Shown one piece after another: positions 34,843 to 44,578 of a stretch of 53,008 nt of DNA. The notes under the pieces were generated by a model. That model saw only the letters and a program-made list of their open reading frames with translations, ran no database searches and was not told the DNA's origin. Position numbers and translations under genes: made by a program. The DNA is taken from positions 1-53,008 of the forward strand of contig CAZNJB010000024.1 in assembly GCA_964573255.1 (NCBI GenBank), given 5' to 3'. The stretch is from CAYNUJ01 sp964573255 (GTDB taxonomy: Bacteria; Bacteroidota; Ignavibacteria; Ignavibacteriales; Melioribacteraceae). Position 1 is the stretch's first letter. Every line of letters begins with the position of its first letter.

Positions 34843-37800
34843 ATGATGTTCAGAAGACTGACATTATTAATTTATTTCATCTTCAGTTTAAGTTTGATTG
34901 CTCAAATAACATCGCAAACGCAAGCTTATAGAGACGAGCCGTATGGAGATATTCAATACAGGCGTGAAGGATTGATGGACGGCAATCAAATTCGTACTTT
35001 ATTTTACAATAACGGCGAAGTAGGGCAATGGCCCTTTCAGCCTTCAGGAGAATGGCCCAAAGGTTCAGGTCACAGTTATCTCGACGGCGTTTCAGTTCTG
35101 ATTGCAGCCGAAGTTATTGCGCCCGGAAACAATCAGCCAATACATCCGTTGGAAGCGAGTTACAGGGAATGGATGGATAAGGACCCGGTTACAGGTGAAA
35201 TATGGGGATTAGAACCTGTTCCAGGATATTCAAATCCTGCTGTATCTTCGCCGGCAATTAACAACGATCCTTCTACCTGGCCTACTCAATGGCCAAGGGC
35301 TTTGCCGGAGATTGCACAGTTTGATACCACTTGGGATGGACTTTGGTATGGTTACTTCGGTAAAGGGATTCAGAACAGTGATTTCGAAACATTTTTTGTG
35401 ATGGATGATTCGAAGGACAAAGAATTTGCCAGACCACCATATAATTATTTCCCGATAGAAGCTGATTCCAACAGAGGTGGTTTAGGGTTGAGAGTAGAAG
35501 TCCGCGGCTTTCAATGGTCCCACGTATTAGCCGAAGACATTATATTCTGGCATTACGATATAGTAAATATTTCCGATTATGATTATCAAAAAACAGTTTT
35601 TGGATTTTATACTGATACAGGGGTGGGCGGAACAGGTGACAGCCAGGATGATAATGCAAGTTTCGATATAAAGCTTGATTTAGCTTACGCATTCGACGAT
35701 GATGGCAAAGGTGTTCCGGGAGGTTATCCTACCGGTTATTATGGCTATGCGTATTTGGAATCACCGGGTAATGCTGTGAATAATATAGATGACGATGGAG
35801 ATGGTTTAGTTGATGAAAGAAGGGATGATGGTATCGATAACGACGGGGATTGGGTGCCATTTACAGATTTAAACGGTAACGGCAAATGGGATCCAGAAGA
35901 AAACGAACCTTTGAATAATGATGTCGGTCAAGATGGTATCGGTCCTTTGGATCGTCAATACACTGGTCCCGATTTCGGCGAAGGTGACGGAATACCAACT
36001 TTAGGCGAGCCGAATTTCGATAAAGTTGACATTGACGAATCCGATATGATTGGTTTGACTTCCTTATCAATCTATCGTTTGGGAGATGGAGGAACCGGCG
36101 GCGGATGGCCTAAGGATGATGAACAAATGTGGCAGAGGTTAACTTATTTTAATTTCGATACTTCACTTCAAAGGGCAAATATATCTATGGCTTTTGCATC
36201 AGGACCTTTTCCGCTGGAATTAAATAGAAGAGAAAGGTTTTCTATGGCTCTTGTTTTCGGAAGTGATTTTGAAGATTTGGTCTTTAATAAAGAAACTGTT
36301 CAGGAAATTTATAATGCTAATTATAATTTTTCCAAACCTCCGCTTAAACCTTTCCTGACGGCTGTGCCCGGAGACGGCAAAGTATTCCTTTACTGGGATG
36401 ATCTTGCTGAATCTTCAACCGATCCGTTTCTCGGATATAATGTTCCCAACGATCCGTCATCGGGGTATAAAAAGGATTTTGAAGGTTATCTTATTTATAG
36501 AAGTCGTGAACCGGAATTCAACGATATTAAAATTATCACCGATTCTAAAGGCGAACCAAAATTCTGGAAGCCGATTGCTCAATTCGATTTGGTTGATAGT
36601 ATTTCCGGTCCGGACCCTATTGGTATAAACGGTGCTCATTTTTACAGAGGTAATGAAACCGGACTTCAGCATTCTTATGTGGACGAAGATGTTGAGAATG
36701 GTGTTAAGTATTATTATGCGGTTGTCTCTTACGATCAAGGCGATCCAAATTTTGGAACAAAAGGTCTTGTGCCTTCTGAATGTACGAAAATAATTACAGA
36801 AGATTTTACGGGTAACGTTCAATTCATCGATATAAATTGTGCGGTTGTTGTCCCTAATGCTCCGGCAGCAGGATATAAACCGCCGAGTATTACGGGTAAT
36901 GTAAACCACGTTGAATATGGAGAGGGTACAGGTAATTTGGTGCTGAATATTTTGAACGCAGACGAAGTAAAAGACGGTGCAAATTATCAAGTGCTCTTTT
37001 CGGCTGAAGGTAATATGCCCGATTATAATACTGCATCTGCTATGATAATAAGAAATTATGCAGGCACAACCGATACAATAAGAACAATAACAGCCGATGA
37101 ATTTGGCCCTCAAAAATTTACGTCTCCCTTCGACGGAATTACTATGGCAATCCAAAATGATACTTCAATTACCGTTATTGATTCTGCTACCGGATGGCTT
37201 GTAGGTTCAAGTAATCTGAAAATAAATGTGGTTCCGAATACAAGCAATCCAACAAACCGGAACGTTCGCTGGCCGGCTGACTATGAAATTCGGTTTTTCG
37301 ATGATATTGTCGATACATCATATATTTTTCAAGGAATGCCGGTTAAATTTAAAATCTTAAATACTACAACGGGTGAATATTGTGAATTTTACATTGACGA
37401 TAAATATGGCGACGGTGAATTTTCGATTGGTGATGATATAATAATAATGGATTTTATGGATAGTGCTAAGACGGACTGGCGTTTTACATGGAGAATAGAA
37501 TACAACGCTCCGGGAATTCCAAATGTTCAGCCAATAGAGCCTGTCGGTGGGGATATCTTCCAAATTAAAACCACAAAACCATTTATGGACGGAGATTATT
37601 TTTCGTTTACGACTAATTCGGCTGCGGTTGACAAAAATGCAGCAAAGAATGAATTGTCTGATATCGCGGTTGTACCTAACCCTTATATAGCAGCGGCAAA
37701 ATGGGAAAGGAGAAATCTAAATCAAACCGGAAGAGGCGAAAGGAAAATTGATTTTATAAATCTTCCCCCTGAGTGTACTATAAGGATATATACGGTTTCA

Positions 37801-37968
37801 GGCGCTTTAGTAAAAACTCTTCACAAAGATTATTCTCCATCGACCGGTGCGCTATCTTGGAATTTAGTGACGGACGATGGTATGGATTTGGCGTACGGAG
37901 TATACATATATCATGTTGATGCGCCGGGCATAGGTGAATACATCGATAAATTTGCCATTATCAAATAA
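34843..37968 (+). CDS. Large secreted T9SS-tailed surface protein, function unknown
   Basis: A 1041-aa exported protein with signal peptide 1-20 (LSLIAQ). Residues 30-310 are aromatic- and tryptophan-rich. An Asp/Asn-rich stretch at about 314-365 (NNIDDDGDGLVDE, DGIDNDGDW, DLNGNGKWDPEEN) looks like calcium-binding thrombospondin-3/EF-like repeats. A fibronectin-like region (GDGKVFLYWDD, KYYYAVVSYDQGD) follows around 500-640. The C-terminal ~85 residues (VVPNPYIAAAKWE, AYGVYIYHVDA, DKFAIIK) match a T9SS sorting domain variant. It occupies the place where SusD would stand, 22 bp after the receptor and 11 bp before a PorV-like gene, suggesting a surface partner of the receptor. No enzyme motif seen. 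Confidence 0.78.
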   Translation: MMFRRLTLLIYFIFSLSLIAQITSQTQAYRDEPYGDIQYRREGLMDGNQIRTLFYNNGEVGQWPFQPSGEWPKGSGHSYLDGVSVLIAAEVIAPGNNQPIHPLEASYREWMDKDPVTGEIWGLEPVPGYSNPAVSSPAINNDPSTWPTQWPRALPEIAQFDTTWDGLWYGYFGKGIQNSDFETFFVMDDSKDKEFARPPYNYFPIEADSNRGGLGLRVEVRGFQWSHVLAEDIIFWHYDIVNISDYDYQKTVFGFYTDTGVGGTGDSQDDNASFDIKLDLAYAFDDDGKGVPGGYPTGYYGYAYLESPGNAVNNIDDDGDGLVDERRDDGIDNDGDWVPFTDLNGNGKWDPEENEPLNNDVGQDGIGPLDRQYTGPDFGEGDGIPTLGEPNFDKVDIDESDMIGLTSLSIYRLGDGGTGGGWPKDDEQMWQRLTYFNFDTSLQRANISMAFASGPFPLELNRRERFSMALVFGSDFEDLVFNKETVQEIYNANYNFSKPPLKPFLTAVPGDGKVFLYWDDLAESSTDPFLGYNVPNDPSSGYKKDFEGYLIYRSREPEFNDIKIITDSKGEPKFWKPIAQFDLVDSISGPDPIGINGAHFYRGNETGLQHSYVDEDVENGVKYYYAVVSYDQGDPNFGTKGLVPSECTKIITEDFTGNVQFIDINCAVVVPNAPAAGYKPPSITGNVNHVEYGEGTGNLVLNILNADEVKDGANYQVLFSAEGNMPDYNTASAMIIRNYAGTTDTIRTITADEFGPQKFTSPFDGITMAIQNDTSITVIDSATGWLVGSSNLKINVVPNTSNPTNRNVRWPADYEIRFFDDIVDTSYIFQGMPVKFKILNTTTGEYCEFYIDDKYGDGEFSIGDDIIIMDFMDSAKTDWRFTWRIEYNAPGIPNVQPIEPVGGDIFQIKTTKPFMDGDYFSFTTNSAAVDKNAAKNELSDIAVVPNPYIAAAKWERRNLNQTGRGERKIDFINLPPECTIRIYTVSGALVKTLHKDYSPSTGALSWNLVTDDGMDLAYGVYIYHVDAPGIGEYIDKFAIIK

Positions 37969-37979
37969 GGAAGAGAAGC

Positions 37980-39014
37980 ATGAAAAGATTTAGCATTAAT
38001 TTGATAATAATAGTTTTAATAAACGGTTTTACTTTTGCTCAGCAAAATAATTATAAGTCGAATGTTTCAAAAAGGGGAACAACTGCGGCGTCCTTTTTGA
38101 CTATTAGTCAAGGAGCGAGAGCCAGTGCGATGGGAAGTGCGTTTGTCGCAGTAGCAGACGATCCCTCGGCAGTTTATTGGAATGTTGCCGGTTTAGCACG
38201 TTTGAAAAACAATGGATTTGTAGTCGATAGAACTCAATGGATTGCTGACATAAATTATAATTTTTTATCTGCGGCATATTCGTTAGGAGATTTAGGAACA
38301 ATTGGAATTAGTTTCATATCGTCCGATTACGGTGAAATGAAAGTAAGGACAATAGAAGAGCCGAACGGTACAGGCGAAACCTTCAGTGCAAACGACATTG
38401 CTGTAAGTTTTGCGTGGGCTTTTAACATCACCGAAAATTTTTCAATCGGTTTTAATCCGAAAGTTGTTTATCAAAGTATTTGGAAGATGTCGGATTATAC
38501 TTTCGCAATTGATATGGGGGTTCTTTACAACACACCATTTAAAGGTGTAACCCTTGGAATGTCAATTACAAACTTCGGTTCTAAAATGCAACTTCAGGGG
38601 ACTAACAGCACTGTATTGTATGATCCCGACCTTACAACCACAGGAAATAACGATAGAATTCCAGCTAATTTATTTACCGATGCTTGGGATTTGCCACTCG
38701 GATTTAAAGTGGGAATATCTTACCAAGCACTAAAAACAGATATGCACAATTTGAAGTTTGCAATTGATGCATCACATCCGAACGATAATTACGAAAGTGT
38801 TAACATTGGCGGCGAATATACTTTTAATAGAATGTTTTCTATCCGTGGCGGTTATAAATCAATGTTTTTACAGGACTCTGAAGAATCTTGGACATTCGGA
38901 GGAGGACTAAAACAGATGCTTCTGGGTAATGTAAGTATTAACTTCGATTATGCTTATGCATTTTTCGGCAGATTAAAAGACGTTCAGAAATTCACTGTGG
39001 GAATTAGCTTCTAA
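37980..39014 (+). CDS. PorV/PorQ family outer-membrane beta-barrel protein
   Basis: A 344-aa protein with signal peptide 1-20 (FTFAQ). The family signature is the N-terminal SQGARASAMGSAFVAVADDPSAVYWNVAGL segment (about residues 43-75), followed by alternating beta strands to a C-terminal aromatic (FTVGISF). PorV shuttles T9SS cargo to the attachment complex; PorQ and related proteins also serve the system. Its position between a T9SS-tailed protein and GH9 suggests a locus-specific shuttle or barrel partner rather than the housekeeping PorV. The stop overlaps the GH9 start by one base (TAATG). Confidence 0.83.
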   Translation: MKRFSINLIIIVLINGFTFAQQNNYKSNVSKRGTTAASFLTISQGARASAMGSAFVAVADDPSAVYWNVAGLARLKNNGFVVDRTQWIADINYNFLSAAYSLGDLGTIGISFISSDYGEMKVRTIEEPNGTGETFSANDIAVSFAWAFNITENFSIGFNPKVVYQSIWKMSDYTFAIDMGVLYNTPFKGVTLGMSITNFGSKMQLQGTNSTVLYDPDLTTTGNNDRIPANLFTDAWDLPLGFKVGISYQALKTDMHNLKFAIDASHPNDNYESVNIGGEYTFNRMFSIRGGYKSMFLQDSEESWTFGGGLKQMLLGNVSINFDYAYAFFGRLKDVQKFTVGISF

Positions 39015-41014
39015 TGAAAAGGGAGTTACCGATTATTCTAATGATGGTTTTATTCAATTCGTCTTTTTACTGCCAGGTTTATGTTAATCAAATCGGTTAT
39101 CCGACTAATTCCATTAAAATTGTTGTCACAAAACAGTATTCGCCTGCGTTTAGAATTATTGACGCTGTTTCGGGTACACAGGTCTATACCGGTTCTTTTG
39201 AATTAACAAGTAATGTAGATCCATTGACCGGATATACTTTATATAAAGGAGATTTTTCCGATTTCAACAGTTTAGGAAAATATTTTATAATTACAGAAAA
39301 CGGGGACACGAGTCACACATTTTTCATAAACGATACAGTTTATCTTTCTTTGTACAAATCGGCGTTAAAAGGATTTTATTTTCAAAGGTGTGGAATCGCT
39401 TTGCAATCGGACTATGCCGGTTCTTATACTCATTATGTTTGTCATTTAAACGACGGAATTTATCATCCTTCAACAGGTATAGCGGGATATAATCAATCCG
39501 TTGGCGGATGGCACGATGCCGGTGATTTCGGAAAGTACGTAGTTAATTCCGGGATTACAGTAGGGACACTTCTTACGGCGTACGAATTATTCCCCGACAA
39601 ATTTTATTTCGACGATCTTAATATCCCGGAATCGGGTAATGGCATACCGGACATTTTGGATGAAGTTCGGTATGAGCTGAATTGGTTATTTACGATGCAA
39701 GATACTTCAGACGGAGGTGTGTATGCAAAATTAACTGCCAAAAATTTTGCTGGCTTTATAATGCCGAATCTCGATAACAGCTTACGTTATATATATCAGA
39801 AAGCTTCTACCGCTACTGGAGATTTTGCAGCGGTTATGGCAATTGCATCACGCGTTTTTCAACCGTTTGATTTAGGCTTTTCCGAAAAATGTTTAAATGC
39901 AGCTTTGAATGCGTGGGAATTCTTAAGAAATAATGAAGGAATTGTTCCTCCTGGCGGGTTTACAAATCCAAGCGATACGAATACCGGAGAATACGGAGAC
40001 GATAACGATACCGATGAACGTTTATGGGCAGCTGCAGAATTATTTAAAGCAACTAATCAATATGAATTCGAAAATTATTATCAGTCGAATGTGAATTCAA
40101 TCGGCATCTTTAATAATGTGATGAATTGGAGTGATGTTGGAACCCTGGCAAATATCTCAATTCTCTTTAATGAAAAGAGTGCGTCTTCTATTCTTACATC
40201 ACACATAAATTCATTATTAGGTTTAGCAGATGCATTAGTTAATAAAGCAAAAGAGAATCAATTTAACGTTACGTTAAGCAATGGTGAATTTTACTGGGGC
40301 AGTAACGGGATAGTTCTTAACAATGCTATTATACTGATTTTAGCATATGAAATATCTAAAAAAGCAGAATATTTGAATGTAATACAGCGACAAATGGATT
40401 ATATCCTCGGTGTGAATGGGCATAATCTTTCGTTTGTAACACAAACTGGAAGTAATTCTGTTAATTTCCCTCACCATAGGCAGTCGGGTGCAGATAATCT
40501 TGCATTACCTGTGCCCGGCTTGCTTGCCGGAGGTCCAAATCAATATTTGAATGATCCTGTTTTACAAAATCTTTTTGATTATTCCACACCGCCTGCATTA
40601 TGTTATGTGGATGATCAAAGGAGTTATGCGTCCAACGAAATAGCAATTAATTGGAATGCGCCTTTGGTTTTTGCTGCAGGATATTTTAATTCAGCTACTG
40701 TTGATTATGTGAGTGGTGATAATGAAACGGAGAACATTCCAGAAGGGATTATATTAATGGCGAATTATCCTAATCCCTTTAATAGTCAGACTGAAATTAT
40801 ATTTCTTTCATCAGCAGCGGGAACAGTTGAATTTACCGTTTATAATTTGCTCGGTGAAAAAATATATTCTAAAAATATTTTAGCCGGTGCGGGCTTAAAC
40901 GAATTTAAATTCGATACTTCGGGAATAAATAATAGGATGTCTTCCGGAGTGTTTTTCTATACAATAAGTAATAAGCAATTTAAATCGTCCAAGAAATTTG
41001 TGTACTTGAAATAA
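39014..41014 (+). CDS. Secreted GH9 endoglucanase (cellulase) with T9SS tail
   Basis: A 666-aa enzyme. Signal peptide 1-21 is followed by an immunoglobulin-like cellulase N-domain at about 22-105 (VYVNQIGYPTNSIKIVV). The GH9 (alpha/alpha)6 barrel covers about 110-560, with GGWHDAGDFGKYV (catalytic-base aspartates D168/D171), the PHHRQSGAD signature (H487, H488, R489) and the general acid E542 in YASNEIAINWNAPLV. A type A T9SS domain covers about 575-666 (ANYPNPFNSQTEIIF). It hydrolyses beta-1,4-glucan at the cell surface. It is translationally coupled to the PorV-like gene, and GH3 follows after 13 bp. Confidence 0.94.
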   Translation: MKRELPIILMMVLFNSSFYCQVYVNQIGYPTNSIKIVVTKQYSPAFRIIDAVSGTQVYTGSFELTSNVDPLTGYTLYKGDFSDFNSLGKYFIITENGDTSHTFFINDTVYLSLYKSALKGFYFQRCGIALQSDYAGSYTHYVCHLNDGIYHPSTGIAGYNQSVGGWHDAGDFGKYVVNSGITVGTLLTAYELFPDKFYFDDLNIPESGNGIPDILDEVRYELNWLFTMQDTSDGGVYAKLTAKNFAGFIMPNLDNSLRYIYQKASTATGDFAAVMAIASRVFQPFDLGFSEKCLNAALNAWEFLRNNEGIVPPGGFTNPSDTNTGEYGDDNDTDERLWAAAELFKATNQYEFENYYQSNVNSIGIFNNVMNWSDVGTLANISILFNEKSASSILTSHINSLLGLADALVNKAKENQFNVTLSNGEFYWGSNGIVLNNAIILILAYEISKKAEYLNVIQRQMDYILGVNGHNLSFVTQTGSNSVNFPHHRQSGADNLALPVPGLLAGGPNQYLNDPVLQNLFDYSTPPALCYVDDQRSYASNEIAINWNAPLVFAAGYFNSATVDYVSGDNETENIPEGIILMANYPNPFNSQTEIIFLSSAAGTVEFTVYNLLGEKIYSKNILAGAGLNEFKFDTSGINNRMSSGVFFYTISNKQFKSSKKFVYLK

Positions 41015-41027
41015 TATTGAGGGAGGA

Positions 41028-43259
41028 ATGAAAAAAGTCTTAATTGTTTTTGTTTCTATTCTGTTTATGAATTTTACATATCAAAAAGGGAATGATGATA
41101 ATAATATTGAATTAAAGATTAAAGAATTATTATCTAAAATGACTCTCGAGGAAAAAGTAGGGCAAATGACTCAAATTACACTCGAAGTTATTCAAGAGGA
41201 GCGGGGAGGAAATCATAATGATTCCAAAGTAGATATTGAAAAATTAAGGGAAGCCATATTAAAATATCATATCGGATCAATTCTGAATACCGGTGGTGCA
41301 GCGAATAGTATTGAAGGCTGGCAAAAAATAATCAACTCCATTCAGAAAATTGCGATGGAAGAATCAAGATTAAAAATACCCGTGATCTACGGAGTGGATG
41401 CAATACATGGAGCAAATTACATTCGACGTGGAACTTTGTTTCCTCAGTCTATTGCGATGGCAGCTACTAGAAATGTAGAATTAATGGAGCAGGCAGCTGC
41501 TGTTACGGCAAGAGAAATCAGAGCTTCAGGTGTACCGTGGGATTTTAATCCGGTGTTGGGAGTAGGCAGAAATCCACTCTGGCCAAGGTTCTTCGAGACA
41601 TTCGGCGAAGATGTTTATTTAGTTTCTGAAATGGGTAAAGCCTATGTTCGAGGATTACAAGGTTCCGATATGTCAAGAAACGACAGAACCGTTTCGTGTT
41701 TGAAACATTATTTGGGATATAGTTTCCCATTAAACGGACAGGACAGAACTCCAAGTTGGATACCTGAAAGAATGCTTAGGGAATTGTTTTTGGTTCCATT
41801 TGCAGAAGCTGTTAAAACCGGTGCGATGACAGTAATGGTCAGTTCGGGTGAAATGAATGGAATTCCCACTCATTCCGATTACCATGTTTTGACAGAAATA
41901 CTAAAGAATGAATTAGGATTCAAAGGATTTGTTGTATCCGATTGGGAAGATATTAAAAGATTATATTCGAGAGATAGGGTAGCATCTTCACCGAAGGAAG
42001 CAGTTAAAATGGCTGTCCTCGCCGGACTCGATATGAGTATGGTGCCTTATGATTATAGTTTTTATAATTATTTATTAGAACTTGTAAAGGAGGGCGAAGT
42101 ACCGGTTTCAAGAATTGACGATGCCGTAAGCAGAATATTAAGAGTAAAATATTTATTAGGATTATTCAATAATCCATTTGCAGATGAGAAACTTAAGAAC
42201 AGGATTGGAACTGAAGAAAGTAGATCTCTTAGTTTGGAAGCGGCTCGTGAGGCAATTACGTTATTAAAAAATGAAAAGGTTTTACCTTTAAGTAAAAACA
42301 GTAAAGTACTAGTTACCGGACCTGCGGCAGATTTGATGCAAGTTATGAACGGGGGATGGTCTTATACTTGGCAGGGAAACGATGAAACGTTATATCCATC
42401 CGAAAAGCATACTCTGCTTGAAGCAATTGAAGCAAAGATAGGTAAGGAATCTGTTGTTTATGTAGAAGGCGCCGGATTCGAAAAAGAAATAAACATACAG
42501 AAAGCCGTTGAAGCAGCAGAGAATGTCGACTTTATTATCGCAGCAGTTGGAGAAAAGACTTACTGTGAAACGCCGGGAAATATAAAGGATTTAAGGTTGG
42601 ATGAAGCACAGAGAAAATTAGTGAAAGAATTATCTAAGACGGGTAAACCAATAATTCTGATTTTATTCGAAGGACGGCCGAGAGTTATTAACGATATCGT
42701 AGATTTATCTTCTGGAATAATTATGGCTTATTTACCGGGTAATGAAGGAGGGGATGCTATTGCCGATATAATTTTCGGCGACTATAATCCGAATGGAAAA
42801 TTACCCTTCACATATCCACGGTATCCTAATGGATTTACAACTTATGATCATAAACCAATAGAAGAATTTGATGTGAATAAATATGAGCCACAGTTTGAGT
42901 TTGGTTTTGGATTAAGTTATTCAACATTTGTATATTCCGAGTTAAAATTAAACAAAAATGAGTATAAGGAAGGAGAAAATATTTCCGTTTCGGTTAAAGT
43001 AACAAACAAAGGGGACCTCGCCGGTAAGGAAACCGTTGAATTATATTTAACTGATATAATTGGTTCGATTACAAGACCTGTAAGACAATTAAAGAGATTC
43101 AAAAAAGTTTTCCTGAAACCGGGAGAAGAAAAGATAGTTGATTTTACATTGACCGACGATGACCTTTCTTTTGTTGGCAGAGATAATAAGAGAATTGTTG
43201 AAGCGGGTGAATTCATTATTACTATTGCCAATCAAAAAGTGAAATTTGTTCTTAAATAG
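41028..43259 (+). CDS. GH3 beta-glucosidase
   Basis: A 743-aa family 3 glycosidase. The N-terminal barrel has KIPVIYGVDAIHGANY at 117-131, the K226-H227 pair, R-x-L motifs and nucleophile Asp305 in FVVSDWEDIKRLY. The second alpha/beta domain has the AREAITLLKNEKVLPL start, and a fibronectin III-like C-terminal domain (SVKVTNKGDLAGKETVELYL) completes it. A hydrophobic N-terminus suggests periplasmic location. There is no lipobox and, unlike the GH5 and GH9 enzymes, no T9SS tail, so it likely works behind the outer membrane, cutting imported cello- or gluco-oligomers to glucose. GAGGGAGG precedes the ATG. Confidence 0.95.
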   Translation: MKKVLIVFVSILFMNFTYQKGNDDNNIELKIKELLSKMTLEEKVGQMTQITLEVIQEERGGNHNDSKVDIEKLREAILKYHIGSILNTGGAANSIEGWQKIINSIQKIAMEESRLKIPVIYGVDAIHGANYIRRGTLFPQSIAMAATRNVELMEQAAAVTAREIRASGVPWDFNPVLGVGRNPLWPRFFETFGEDVYLVSEMGKAYVRGLQGSDMSRNDRTVSCLKHYLGYSFPLNGQDRTPSWIPERMLRELFLVPFAEAVKTGAMTVMVSSGEMNGIPTHSDYHVLTEILKNELGFKGFVVSDWEDIKRLYSRDRVASSPKEAVKMAVLAGLDMSMVPYDYSFYNYLLELVKEGEVPVSRIDDAVSRILRVKYLLGLFNNPFADEKLKNRIGTEESRSLSLEAAREAITLLKNEKVLPLSKNSKVLVTGPAADLMQVMNGGWSYTWQGNDETLYPSEKHTLLEAIEAKIGKESVVYVEGAGFEKEINIQKAVEAAENVDFIIAAVGEKTYCETPGNIKDLRLDEAQRKLVKELSKTGKPIILILFEGRPRVINDIVDLSSGIIMAYLPGNEGGDAIADIIFGDYNPNGKLPFTYPRYPNGFTTYDHKPIEEFDVNKYEPQFEFGFGLSYSTFVYSELKLNKNEYKEGENISVSVKVTNKGDLAGKETVELYLTDIIGSITRPVRQLKRFKKVFLKPGEEKIVDFTLTDDDLSFVGRDNKRIVEAGEFIITIANQKVKFVLK

Positions 43260-43270
43260 TTGGAGTTGTT

Positions 43271-44578
43271 ATGGGAAGTAATACGATAAGTGTATCTGAA
43301 GGGAAAAGTTACACTAAAGAATTGGTTGTTTTAACTTCTTTGTTTTTTATGTGGGGATTATTAACATCATTAAATGATATTCTTATTCCGCACTTAAAAG
43401 CTGTATTTGAATTAAATTATACACAAGCTATGCTGGTCCAGTTTGTATTCTTTGCAGCATACTTTTTAGTATCAATGCCTTCAAGTTGGATACTCGAAAA
43501 AATTGGCTATAAGAAAGGAATAATTGTCGGTTTAAGTGTTGCCGGATTAGGTACTTTAGCGTTTTTTCCTGCAGCAAGTACGAGAAGTTATCCCTTCTTT
43601 TTAATTGCATTTTTTATTCTAGCTTCAGGAATTACACTACTTCAAGTAGCGGCAAATCCTTATGTATCTATTTTGGGTAAACCGGAGACTGCCTCGTCAC
43701 GATTGAATTTGAGTCAGGCATTTAATTCTTTAGGAACAACAATCGGACCTTACTTCGGTTCAATATTGATTCTTTCTGTTGGAATAAAGACAGCAGAAGA
43801 ATTGAGTAAGATGTCATCGAGTGCAGTTGAAGCTTATAAATTAGCAGAAGCATCTGCAGTTCAAGTTCCTTATTTGGTTCTTGCCGGCGTTTTATTTCTT
43901 CTTGCTGGAATAATTGCAATGTTCAAATTACCTGAAATAACTGCCGAGGCAGAGGGTTCCTCAGACGGCACTTCAAGTGATTCGATGTATCCTTCTGCTT
44001 GGGGATACAGACATTTGGTATTGGGTGCAATAGGTATCTTTGTTTATGTTGGAGCTGAAGTAGCTATTGGCAGTTTTTTAGTTAATTTTATGCACGAAAG
44101 TTATATTGCCGGGTTTACGGAAGCTCAAGCAGGGAAATTTGTAGCATTCTATTGGGGAGGCGCTATGGTAGGCCGTTTTATTGGTTCCGGTGTTTTACGG
44201 AAAATTGAACCGGGGAAAGTGCTCGGCTTTAATGCTTTCGTTTCAGCTCTGCTTGTGTTGATCACTATGTTGTCTACCGGATATGTTGCTATGTGGTCTA
44301 TCTTATTGGTAGGATTATTCAATTCGATTATGTTCCCTACAATATTTACTCTAGGTGTGAAAGGCTTGGGTAAACATACCAAACAAGGCAGTGGAATATT
44401 GATTATGGCAATTGTTGGAGGTGCTGTTATACCTGTTATGCAAGGTGCCTTTGCTGATGCTATTGGAATACATTATGCTTTTATACTTCCATTACTTTGT
44501 TATTTGTATATAGCTTATTATGGTTTTAAAGGTTCAATTCCGGAATTTGAAATGAATGAAGAGAGTAAAAATGGATAA
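43271..44578 (+). CDS. MFS sugar permease, FucP/GluP (glucose/galactose) type
   Basis: A 435-aa, 12-helix inner-membrane transporter of the fucose:H+ / glucose-galactose symporter branch. Typical motifs are LFFMWGLLTSLNDILIPHLK in TM1, FFAAYFLVSMPSSWILEKIGYKKG, and ANPYVSILGKPETASSRLNLSQAFNSLGTTIGP (about residues 138-170). The middle loop (about 215-240) is acidic and serine-rich. It lies 11 bp after GH3 and overlaps the ROK kinase, so glucose is the probable cargo. Confidence 0.92.
   Translation: MGSNTISVSEGKSYTKELVVLTSLFFMWGLLTSLNDILIPHLKAVFELNYTQAMLVQFVFFAAYFLVSMPSSWILEKIGYKKGIIVGLSVAGLGTLAFFPAASTRSYPFFLIAFFILASGITLLQVAANPYVSILGKPETASSRLNLSQAFNSLGTTIGPYFGSILILSVGIKTAEELSKMSSSAVEAYKLAEASAVQVPYLVLAGVLFLLAGIIAMFKLPEITAEAEGSSDGTSSDSMYPSAWGYRHLVLGAIGIFVYVGAEVAIGSFLVNFMHESYIAGFTEAQAGKFVAFYWGGAMVGRFIGSGVLRKIEPGKVLGFNAFVSALLVLITMLSTGYVAMWSILLVGLFNSIMFPTIFTLGVKGLGKHTKQGSGILIMAIVGGAVIPVMQGAFADAIGIHYAFILPLLCYLYIAYYGFKGSIPEFEMNEESKNG

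Noticed and set aside
36457..37155. Long antisense reading frame (232 aa) inside the 1041-aa T9SS protein gene
   Set aside because: Cysteine/isoleucine-rich nonsense composition, no motif, no SD, and the plus-strand frame is a clear modular protein; it is a shadow of codon usage.
34843..37968. Dockerin/cohesin reading of the Asp-rich repeats
   Set aside because: The repeats lack the paired 22-residue F-hand layout of dockerins and no cohesin-like module was found in the window.
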